From NCBI GenBank assembly GCA_021325135.1, contig JAJPHT010000032.1:1-49301 (forward strand): DNA of 49,301 bases, given 5' to 3'. Shown here in pieces: positions 16,146 to 22,132 of this stretch. Origin of the DNA: Pseudomonadota bacterium (GTDB lineage Archaea > Thermoplasmatota > SW-10-69-26 > JACQPN01 > JAJPHT01). How positions within the stretch are numbered: position 1 is the first letter of the stretch; every line of letters begins with the position of its first letter. Both the position numbers and the translations under genes were made by a program. The notes beneath the pieces were generated by a model, which made no database searches, was not told the origin of the DNA, and saw only the letters and a program-made list of their open reading frames with translations.

Positions 16146-16183
16146 GCGGGGCGAACGCCCCGCACCCGTGGTCACGCCCGTGG
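16126..16183. repeat. 58-bp perfect inverted repeat upstream of tgtA
   Basis: Arms of 28 bp, 16126-16153 and 16156-16183, are exact reverse complements separated by two bases (AA). As RNA it would form a very stable hairpin. It ends 43 bp before the GTG of tgtA and is followed by a short T-run (CCTTTTTTCG, near 16197). It may end transcription from the bactofilin-like gene, serve as an RNA leader for tgtA, or be a mobile or REP-like unit. Its left arm begins with the 20-mer also present at 16016. Confidence 0.8.
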
Positions 16184-16226
16184 CAGCCGTGCAAGCCTTT
16201 TTCGCAGGCTCCTCGCTGCCCCGCCT

Positions 16227-18200
16227 GTGCCCACGTCCTTCGAGATCAGGGGCCGCGACGCGGCGGCGCGCCTGGGCAGGTTCGCGACGGACCACGGCAC
16301 GGTGACGACGCCGACGCTCCTGCCGGTGCTCAACCCGAACATCGACTACATCTCCGCCCGCGAGATGCGCCAGAGGTTCGGCACCGAGATGGTCATCACC
16401 AACTCCTACGTCATCCGCAAGAGCGAGCGGCTGCGGGAGGCCGCGCTGGCGGAGGGCGTCCACAAGCTCATCGACTGGGACGGGCCCGTGATGACGGACT
16501 CGGGGACGTTCCAGATGTACGTCTACGGCAAGGTGTCCGTGGCGCCCGAGGAGATCGTGGCGTTCCAGCGCGACATCGGCGTGGACGTGGGGACGATCCT
16601 GGACATCTTCTCGACGCCCGACCGCACGCACGCCGAGGCGCGGGAGGACATGGAGGAGACGCTGGCCCGGGCGCGGCGCGCGACGGAGATCAAGGGCCCC
16701 ATGGCGCTGGCGGCCACCGTGCAGGGGGGCGTTCATCCCGACCTGCGGACGGAGTGCGCGTCGCGCTACGCGGAGATGGCGGCGGACTTCCACCCCATCG
16801 GGGGCGTCGTCCCTCTGATGGAGCGCCAGATGTGGGCGACGCTGGCGGACGTCATCGTGGCCTCGAAGCAGGGGCTGGACCCCTCGCGGCCCGTGCATCT
16901 CTTTGGCGCCGGGCACCCGCAGATGTTCGCCTTCGCCGCGCTCCTGGGGTGCGACTTCTTCGACAGCAGCAGCTACGCGAAGTACGCCAAGGACGGGCGC
17001 ATGATGTTCGAGGACGGCACGCGCCACCTCGCGGACCTGGGCGAGAACCCGTGCGCGTGCGAGGTCTGCTCGCGCCACACGCCCGCGGAGCTGCGCTCGC
17101 TGCCCGAGAAGGAGCGCGAGCGCGCGCTGGGCCTCCACAACCTGGCGGTGTCGTTCGCGGAGATCCGCCGCGTGCGCGAGGCCATCCGCGCCGGCCGCCT
17201 GTGGGAGCTGGCCACCGCGCGCTGCAAGACGCACCCGGCGCTCATGGACGGGCTGCGCCGCGCGCTGGACCACGCCGCGTGGATCGAGACGCTGGAGCCC
17301 GTGAGCAAGCCCAGCGCGTTCTTCCACACGGGCGCCTCCTCCGCGCGCCGCCCCGAGGCGCTGCGGGCGCGCCAGCGGCTCCTGGCCCACTGGAGCCCGC
17401 GGGGGCGCGACGTGTTCCTGCTCCCCGCCCCGGCGCAGAAGCCGGTGGGCGAGGCCTATGCCGAGCTTCTGCCCCGGCTCGCGGGGCGCGACGTGGTGCC
17501 CGCGGCGCGCAGCGCGTTCGGCCCCGTCCCCTTCGCGCTGGACGGCACGTACCCCTTCGCGCAGAGCGTCGAGCCCGCGCAGCTGGACGTGGAGACGCGC
17601 CAGCGCCTGGACGACTTCCTCCAGGACTTCGCCGGGCAGCACGGCGTCCGCGTCGTGGACTGGAACGGCGGCGACATGCTGGAGACGCTGCACCCCGAGC
17701 AGAAGGCGGAGCCCGAGGACGCCCTCGCGGAGCGGGCGCGCGCCATCGCGGACTACCAGTTCGGCGCGGGGGCGGGCGACGCGCTCCTGGAGGGCAAGGT
17801 GGAGATCCGCGCCTCGCAGAACACGGGGAAGATCCGCAACGTCAGCGCGGGGGGCGAGCACGTGCTCTCGCTGCGCGCGGAGGACGGGCTCTTCACGCTG
17901 AAGATTGCGGGGGCGCGGCGCCTGCACAAGGCGTTCCCCTTCCCGCGGATGCGCGTCGTGGTGGCGGCGGACAGCGTCCCCTTCAACCGCGAGGGGAAGA
18001 ACGCCTTCGCGCAGTTCGTGGAGAAGTGGGACCCCACGCTGCGGCCCGGGGACGAGTGCCTGCTGGTGGACTGGTCCGACAACCTGGTCGCGTGCGGCCA
18101 GATGCATCTCGCCCCCAGCGAGCTGGGCCGCTTCCGGAAGGGGCTCGCCGTCCACGTCCGGGAGGGCGTCGGACCGATGACGGCTCCGTCAAAGGCCTGA
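16227..18200 (+). CDS. tgtA: Archaeosine tRNA-guanine transglycosylase (ArcTGT) with PUA domain
   Basis: A 657-residue enzyme that swaps guanine 15 in archaeal tRNA D-loops for preQ0, the first tRNA-bound step to archaeosine. The N-terminal TIM-barrel catalytic domain shows MTDSGTFQM with the catalytic Asp, ATVQGGVHPDLR, and LFGAGHPQMFAFAALLGCDFFDSSSYAKYA. The zinc site is CACEVC (C276, C278, C281) plus a downstream His. The middle domain is followed by a C-terminal PUA domain (from about residue 575, GEHVLSLRAEDGLFTLKIAGARRLHKAFPFPRMRV). The GTG at 16227 is the first start after the large hairpin. queD and queE, which help make preQ0, are elsewhere in this window. Confidence 0.95.
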   Translation: MPTSFEIRGRDAAARLGRFATDHGTVTTPTLLPVLNPNIDYISAREMRQRFGTEMVITNSYVIRKSERLREAALAEGVHKLIDWDGPVMTDSGTFQMYVYGKVSVAPEEIVAFQRDIGVDVGTILDIFSTPDRTHAEAREDMEETLARARRATEIKGPMALAATVQGGVHPDLRTECASRYAEMAADFHPIGGVVPLMERQMWATLADVIVASKQGLDPSRPVHLFGAGHPQMFAFAALLGCDFFDSSSYAKYAKDGRMMFEDGTRHLADLGENPCACEVCSRHTPAELRSLPEKERERALGLHNLAVSFAEIRRVREAIRAGRLWELATARCKTHPALMDGLRRALDHAAWIETLEPVSKPSAFFHTGASSARRPEALRARQRLLAHWSPRGRDVFLLPAPAQKPVGEAYAELLPRLAGRDVVPAARSAFGPVPFALDGTYPFAQSVEPAQLDVETRQRLDDFLQDFAGQHGVRVVDWNGGDMLETLHPEQKAEPEDALAERARAIADYQFGAGAGDALLEGKVEIRASQNTGKIRNVSAGGEHVLSLRAEDGLFTLKIAGARRLHKAFPFPRMRVVVAADSVPFNREGKNAFAQFVEKWDPTLRPGDECLLVDWSDNLVACGQMHLAPSELGRFRKGLAVHVREGVGPMTAPSKA

Positions 18201-18216
18201 CAGGTTCAAAGGAATC

Positions 18217-18251
18217 GGGGGTCGCGTGGCGAACGCTTGCACAAGACCCCC
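18217..18251 (+). terminator. Hairpin after tgtA
   Basis: Arms GGGGGTC (18217-18223) and GACCCCC (18245-18251) enclose an inner GCG...CGC pairing. It begins 16 bp after the tgtA stop and sits before the TATA element of the next gene, so it is a plausible 3' end for the tgtA mRNA. It lacks a downstream T-run. Confidence 0.45.
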
Positions 18252-18258
18252 GCAAACC

Positions 18259-18304
18259 TCTTATAACGACGGATGAACTGCGTGCAACGCTGTGCCTAGG
18301 CACA
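18259..18304 (+). promoter_or_regulatory. TATA element and 14-bp palindrome at the predicted transcription start
   Basis: The sequence TTATAA at 18261-18266 is the clearest TATA box of the window. Counting the usual 26-27 bp puts the transcription start near 18290. Exactly there lies the perfect palindrome TGTGCCTAGGCACA (18291-18304), a good operator size for a winged-helix dimer. The gene it precedes is itself a two-HTH regulator, so autorepression is likely. TATA spacing is established archaeal knowledge; the operator role is inferred. Confidence 0.6.
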
Positions 18305-18318
18305 GGGGGCTTGCATCC

Positions 18319-19341
18319 ATGCGCTTCGTACCCGTCCTCGTCGCCCTCGCGGCCCTGCTCGCGATCCCCGGCGCCCTCGCGATGGACCAGGTCACGTTCC
18401 AGGCTCCCGACCTCAACGCCCACGTCCACGGGACGACGACCACCTTCGACTCGTCGCAGTACGTCTCCTCGGGCCCCGGCGTCGCCACCCACGTCGAGAC
18501 CAAGGACGTGGGCGTGAACGAGAAGGGGGGCCGCTGCGCGCTCAACCCCAACGACAAGCGCCTCGACATCGGCCGCGTCGAGAAGGTCTGCGACCCCGGC
18601 AGCGTCTCCACCACCAAGGCCAGCACCGACGTCGTGCAGGCCACCGTGGACATCCGCCTCCCCTCGGCGGCGACCCCAGTCCCCCCGCCCTCGCCCCCCG
18701 CGCGCGCCACCGCGGCGGTCGTGCAGGTCGTCCAGTCCTCGCCCCGCTTCATGGTGGCCGCCGCGGCCGCCGGCGTCTCGCTGCTGGCCCTGGCCGGCAT
18801 CTGGCGCGTCCTCAAGCTCACCGGCCTCGCCGCGCTGCTGCCCCTCTACAGCCACCTCAGCGACGACGAGATCCTGGAGGACCCCAACCGCGCGGGCATC
18901 TACCGCCTCATCCAGGAGGAGCCCGGCATCTCCACCAAGGACATCGCCGACCGCCTCGGCCTCGCGTGGGGCACCGTCACGCACCACCTCGGCAAGCTGG
19001 AGAAGCGCCGCTTCGTCGTCTCCAAGAAGTACGGCAAGTACCGCCGCTACTTCGCCAACGGCGAGGGCGGCAGCGACAAGAAGGACGCCCTCGCGGTGCT
19101 CCGCGTCGACCGCACCGGCGACGTGGCCGCCCTCATCCGCAGCCACCCCGGCATGACCCAGAAGGCCGTGAGCGAGGCCCTGGGCGTCTCCAGCAGCACC
19201 ATCCTCTGGCACGTCAAGCGCCTGGAGGAAGTGCAGCTCGTGACCAAGGTCCGCGAGGGGAAGCTCGTCCGCTACTACCCGGGCGAGGGGCTCCAGGCCT
19301 TCGACATCATCCCCGCGGCGCCCGTGGCCAACGCGGCCTAA
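18319..19341 (+). CDS. Membrane-anchored regulator with extracellular domain and two winged helices
   Basis: A 340-residue protein. Residues 1-21 are a signal sequence; 22-115 an extracellular domain with two cysteines (C73, C91); 116-140 a Pro-rich linker; about 143-168 a membrane helix. The cytoplasmic part has two winged-helix domains, about 185-245 (SDDEILEDPNRAGIYRLIQ, TKDIADRLGLAWGTVTHHLGKL) and about 262-325 (TQKAVSEALGVSSSTILWHVKRL). This one-component design could carry an outside signal directly to DNA. ATG 18319 begins the signal. A palindrome at its predicted transcription start suggests self-control. Longer regulators with similar logic lie at 42466 and 45696. Confidence 0.85.
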   Translation: MRFVPVLVALAALLAIPGALAMDQVTFQAPDLNAHVHGTTTTFDSSQYVSSGPGVATHVETKDVGVNEKGGRCALNPNDKRLDIGRVEKVCDPGSVSTTKASTDVVQATVDIRLPSAATPVPPPSPPARATAAVVQVVQSSPRFMVAAAAAGVSLLALAGIWRVLKLTGLAALLPLYSHLSDDEILEDPNRAGIYRLIQEEPGISTKDIADRLGLAWGTVTHHLGKLEKRRFVVSKKYGKYRRYFANGEGGSDKKDALAVLRVDRTGDVAALIRSHPGMTQKAVSEALGVSSSTILWHVKRLEEVQLVTKVREGKLVRYYPGEGLQAFDIIPAAPVANAA

Positions 19342-19438
19342 AATGGGAGGGTTTCAGGGGGCTCGCCTCCCTGACGTTTCAGTCGTCTGCTCGACGTTCC
19401 TTCACGTCAGGGGGCTTCGCCCCCCGAACCCCCCATTT
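19341..19438. repeat. Dispersed palindromic repeat, copy 1
   Basis: Left arm 19341-19377 and right arm 19404-19438 are near-perfect inverted copies built on the words GGGGGGTTCGGGGGGC and CCCCCTGACGT, with a 26-bp centre. It fills the space between the regulator gene, whose stop codon it touches, and the convergent SDR. The right arm runs into the SDR and encodes its last nine or so residues. The centre is almost the reverse complement of that in copy 4 (35541-35566). Confidence 0.85.
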
Positions 19439-20357
19439 GCCGCCGCAGCGCGTCCCACCCCTGCCAGTACGAGTAGAACGTCTCGTCGGCGGGTTTTGAT
19501 ATCGGCCCGAAGGCGTCGAGGAAGTGCGCGCCCCAGTCGGGGCGGCTGCCGTCAAGATCCGTGAAGCCGTACTCCCTGGCCAGCGTCCACGAGGCGAAGA
19601 CGCGGCCGCTCTTCTCCAGGACGCGCGGGTCGGCGGCGAGGGCCGCCACGGCGCGGCCCACGAAGGCGGGCGTCTCGGAGAAGAGGAAGTGCGGGTCCTT
19701 CTTCGCGCCCTCGCGCCAGGTCTCCTCGGTGACGCCGAAGTGGTCCAGCATCGCCTCGGAGCGCAGGAAGCCGGGCGTCACCGCGAGGCTCGCGACGCCG
19801 CGGGGGCGAAGCTCCTCCGCCATGGCGAACGCGAGGCGGATGACGCTGGTCTTCGCCAGGTCGTGGAACAGGTTGCCGCGGTACCACCACGCGTCGCCGT
19901 CGGTGATCTCGACGATGAGCCCGCGACCGGAGCGCATCAGGAGGGGCGCCGCGTGGCGCGCGGTCACGACGTGCGTGTGGACGGCGGTCTCCAGCAGGCG
20001 GAAGCCCTGCGCCACGTCCAGCTCCCAGAAGGGCTTGCCCCACTGCGTGAGCGCGTCGCCGCCCCAGACGTCGTTCACCAGCACGTCAAGGCGCCCCTCC
20101 TCGCGCTCGATCCTGGCGACGAGCGCCGCGACCTCGGCCTCCACGCGGTGGTCCGCGTGCACGGCGACGCCGCGCCCGCCCGCCGCGTCGACGAGCGCCG
20201 CCGTCTCCTCCAGCGTCTCGGGGCGGCCCGGCGTGGGCTGGCCGCGGCCGGAGGCGTAGACGGTGGCGCCCGCCTCGCCCAGCATGCGCGCGATGCCGCG
20301 GCCCGCGCCGCGCGTGGCGCCCGCGACCAGGGCGACCTTGCCCGTGAGCGGCTTCAT
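19407..20357 (-). CDS. SDR-family oxidoreductase with histidine at the catalytic tyrosine position
   Basis: A 316-residue short-chain dehydrogenase/reductase with the NAD(P) motif VAGATRGAGRGIA near residue 10 and NDVWGGD (the NNAG equivalent). The catalytic segment is ITDGDAWWYRGNLFHDLAKTSVIRLAFAMAEEL; the lysine is present but the residue four before it is His instead of Tyr. The long C-terminus (GVTEETWREGAKKDPHFLFSETPAFVGRAVAALAAD) is that of the DHRS1-like SDR group. The last residues (MGGSGGEAP) are encoded by a dispersed palindromic repeat arm. ATG 20357 gives the normal start. It is divergent from a TetR-type regulator, which probably controls it. Confidence 0.85.
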   Translation of the reverse strand: MKPLTGKVALVAGATRGAGRGIARMLGEAGATVYASGRGQPTPGRPETLEETAALVDAAGGRGVAVHADHRVEAEVAALVARIEREEGRLDVLVNDVWGGDALTQWGKPFWELDVAQGFRLLETAVHTHVVTARHAAPLLMRSGRGLIVEITDGDAWWYRGNLFHDLAKTSVIRLAFAMAEELRPRGVASLAVTPGFLRSEAMLDHFGVTEETWREGAKKDPHFLFSETPAFVGRAVAALAADPRVLEKSGRVFASWTLAREYGFTDLDGSRPDWGAHFLDAFGPISKPADETFYSYWQGWDALRRQMGGSGGEAP

Positions 20358-20399
20358 GGCCGGGCGTAGGTTTCTAAATCGCGATGTAGCTATCGGCGC
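20358..20399. promoter_or_regulatory. Short divergent promoter region between SDR and TetR genes
   Basis: Only 42 bp separate the two divergent start codons. It is locally AT-rich: TTTCTAAATC (20371-20380) sits about 27 nt before the TetR GTG, and ATAGCTAC on the other strand (near 20384-20391) sits about 27 nt before the SDR ATG. Both transcripts would be leaderless with overlapping promoters, so one bound repressor could block both. Confidence 0.4.
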
Positions 20400-20996
20400 G
20401 TGGCCCGGCCCCGGCAGGCGGAGGACGCCGCGATCCTGGCCGCCGCGGCGCGCCTCGTCGCCCGCGACGGCCCGCTGAGGATGCGCCTCGCGGACGTCGC
20501 GGCGGAGGTGGGCGTCACCGCCTCGGCCCTGGTGCAGCGCTTCGGCTCCAAGCGCGACCTCCTCCTGGCGTTGGCCTCGGCGGGCGCGGCCGACGTGGAG
20601 GCGGGGTTCCGCGCCGCGCGGCGCGCCCACCCGGGGGACCCCCTCGCCGCGCTGGGGGCCGCGCTGGCGGGCGGCAGCCGCAGCGTCGCCACGCCCCGGG
20701 AGATGGCCAACGCGCTGGCCTTCCTCCAGGTGGACCTCACCGACGACGCGTTCCACCGCGCGACCCTCGCCTTCTTCCGCCGCTGGCGCGCCGAGGTGCG
20801 CGCCCTCCTCTCCGAGGCCGTCGAGGCGGGCGAGCTTGCGCCCACTGACCTGGACGCCCTCGCCCGCGCCGTGGAGGTCACCTACAACGGCTCGCTCCTC
20901 ACCTGGGCCATCCGCCGCGAGGGGCGCGCCCCGGACGCCATCCGCCGCGACCTGGCCCACCTCCTGGGTCCCCACCGGCGCGTTCCCATGCCTTGA
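20400..20996 (+). CDS. TetR/AcrR-family transcriptional regulator
   Basis: A 198-residue TetR-family repressor. The N-terminal DNA-binding domain (residues 1-50) reads EDAAILAAAARLVARDGPLRMRLADVAAEVGVTASALVQRFGSKRDLLLAL, a textbook TetR HTH. The rest is the helical ligand domain. It starts at GTG 20400 and is divergent from the SDR gene. TetR proteins usually repress the neighbouring divergent gene until a small ligand binds; the SDR substrate or product is a good candidate ligand. Confidence 0.9.
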   Translation: MARPRQAEDAAILAAAARLVARDGPLRMRLADVAAEVGVTASALVQRFGSKRDLLLALASAGAADVEAGFRAARRAHPGDPLAALGAALAGGSRSVATPREMANALAFLQVDLTDDAFHRATLAFFRRWRAEVRALLSEAVEAGELAPTDLDALARAVEVTYNGSLLTWAIRREGRAPDAIRRDLAHLLGPHRRVPMP

Positions 20997-21012
20997 TGAG
21001 CCCCCGCCGCGC

Positions 21013-21306
21013 ATGACGGAGCGGGATGCATCCATGACGCTCACGGCCCAGTGCTCCAACTGCGCGGCCTGGCGGACGACGACGCCCGGCGCCACGGGCC
21101 ACGCCACCCACGAGGTCTCCGGCTTCTGCACGCGCGGGCTCTACCCGGACCCTGGCGCGCTCCTCTGCCAGAAGTACGCGGCGAGCCACGCCTTCCAGCA
21201 GCAGATCATCTCCACCATGCTCAAGGAGGAGGGCCCCATGGCGATGCCCGTGAAGCTCGTCAGCGGCCGGAAGTCCGTGAAGAAGCTCACGAAGGGGCGG
21301 CGTTAG
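21013..21306 (+). CDS. Small four-cysteine protein
   Basis: A 97-residue protein (90 if ATG 21034 is used). Cysteines lie in QCSNCAAW and then in GFCTRGLYPDPGALLCQKYA, a CxxC plus two single cysteines, which could hold zinc or an iron-sulfur cluster. The C-terminus is basic (VSGRKSVKKLTKGRR). No signal peptide is seen, so it is likely cytoplasmic. The spacing resembles small high-potential-iron-like or zinc proteins but I cannot assign it. Its end overlaps the convergent cupin gene by 20 bp. Confidence 0.6.
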   Translation: MTERDASMTLTAQCSNCAAWRTTTPGATGHATHEVSGFCTRGLYPDPGALLCQKYAASHAFQQQIISTMLKEEGPMAMPVKLVSGRKSVKKLTKGRR

Positions 21307-21613
21307 TCCCTTCCGCGGGCCCGAAGACCACGAGCGCGACCAGGTCCTCCTCCACGTCGAGGAAGCGGTGGCGCTCTTGCGCGGGGACGAAGAGGACGCT
21401 CCCCGGCCCGACCTCCTCGATGCGCCCCTCGCGCTCGAAGCGCGCCCGGCCGCGCACGACGTGGTAGACCTCGTCCTCGTCGTGGGGGCGCTGCGGGTCC
21501 GCGGCGCCACGGGGCAGCAGGTAGACGCCCACGCTGAGGCCGGGCGAGCGGACGATCTCCCGGTACTCGATCCTGGCCAGCGGGCCGGGAGGCAGGAGGT
21601 CGTCCACCCTCAT
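21287..21613 (-). CDS. Cupin-domain protein
   Basis: A 108-residue single cupin. The two motifs are visible: QRPHDEDEVYHVVRGRARFE (metal-binding His/Glu/His) and PGSVLFVPAQERHRF (last His). Small cupins of this kind bind a metal and either catalyse or sense a small ligand. ATG 21613 overlaps the TGA of queD as ATGA, so it is translationally coupled to queD. A role near pterin or deazaguanine chemistry is possible but not shown. Confidence 0.85.
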   Translation of the reverse strand: MRVDDLLPPGPLARIEYREIVRSPGLSVGVYLLPRGAADPQRPHDEDEVYHVVRGRARFEREGRIEEVGPGSVLFVPAQERHRFLDVEEDLVALVVFGPAEGTNAAPS

Positions 21614-22095
21614 GCGCGCAGCGTCCGCGTCGCCCACGCGCCCTTGCCGTAGGTCTCGTCGATCCCCACGTCCAGGCGCCGCGCCGTCGCGGGGAAGTCC
21701 ACGATGGCCAGCACGCGGTCCGCGACGAACTCGGCCAGCGCCTCGGCGGTGGTGGCCTCAACGGGCAGCAGCAGCGCGTCGGGCTTGGGGACGTGATAGC
21801 GTTTCTTGGCGATGACGAACTCGACGCCCTCGGCGCCCTCCTTCACGCTGAAGTGGGGGCTGCGCGCCTGCACGAGGACGTGGTGGTCCAATTCGTCGGC
21901 CACCTGCCGCAGCGCGTCCTTCACGGTGCCGAAGTCCAAGATGAACCCCGTGGCGGGGTCGACGTCGCCGTGCACCTCGGCGTGGAGCGCGTAGGTGTGC
22001 CCGTGGAGGCGGCCGCACTTGGGGTGGTGGGGGATCACGTGCGCGGCGTCGAAGCGGATGCCGCTGCGCCACCCGTCCACGCGGATCGAGGCCAT
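21610..22095 (-). CDS. queD: QueD, 6-carboxytetrahydropterin synthase (PTPS family)
   Basis: A 161-residue member of the 6-pyruvoyl-tetrahydropterin synthase family. The zinc ligands are His19 (FDAAH), His31 and His33 (GRLHGHTY); the catalytic Cys27 sits in PKCGRLHGH as in QueD. DFGTVKDALRQVADELDHHVLV carries the Asp/His of the catalytic triad region. QueD makes 6-carboxytetrahydropterin from 7,8-dihydroneopterin triphosphate (or the archaeal equivalent) on the way to preQ0 for archaeosine. queE at 36306 makes the next step and tgtA at 16227 uses the end product. It overlaps the downstream cupin gene by 4 nt. Confidence 0.92.
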   Translation of the reverse strand: MASIRVDGWRSGIRFDAAHVIPHHPKCGRLHGHTYALHAEVHGDVDPATGFILDFGTVKDALRQVADELDHHVLVQARSPHFSVKEGAEGVEFVIAKKRYHVPKPDALLLPVEATTAEALAEFVADRVLAIVDFPATARRLDVGIDETYGKGAWATRTLRA

Positions 22096-22132
22096 GGCGT
22101 CGCGAAGATGGGGCCTGCGCTTGAGGTTTCGC

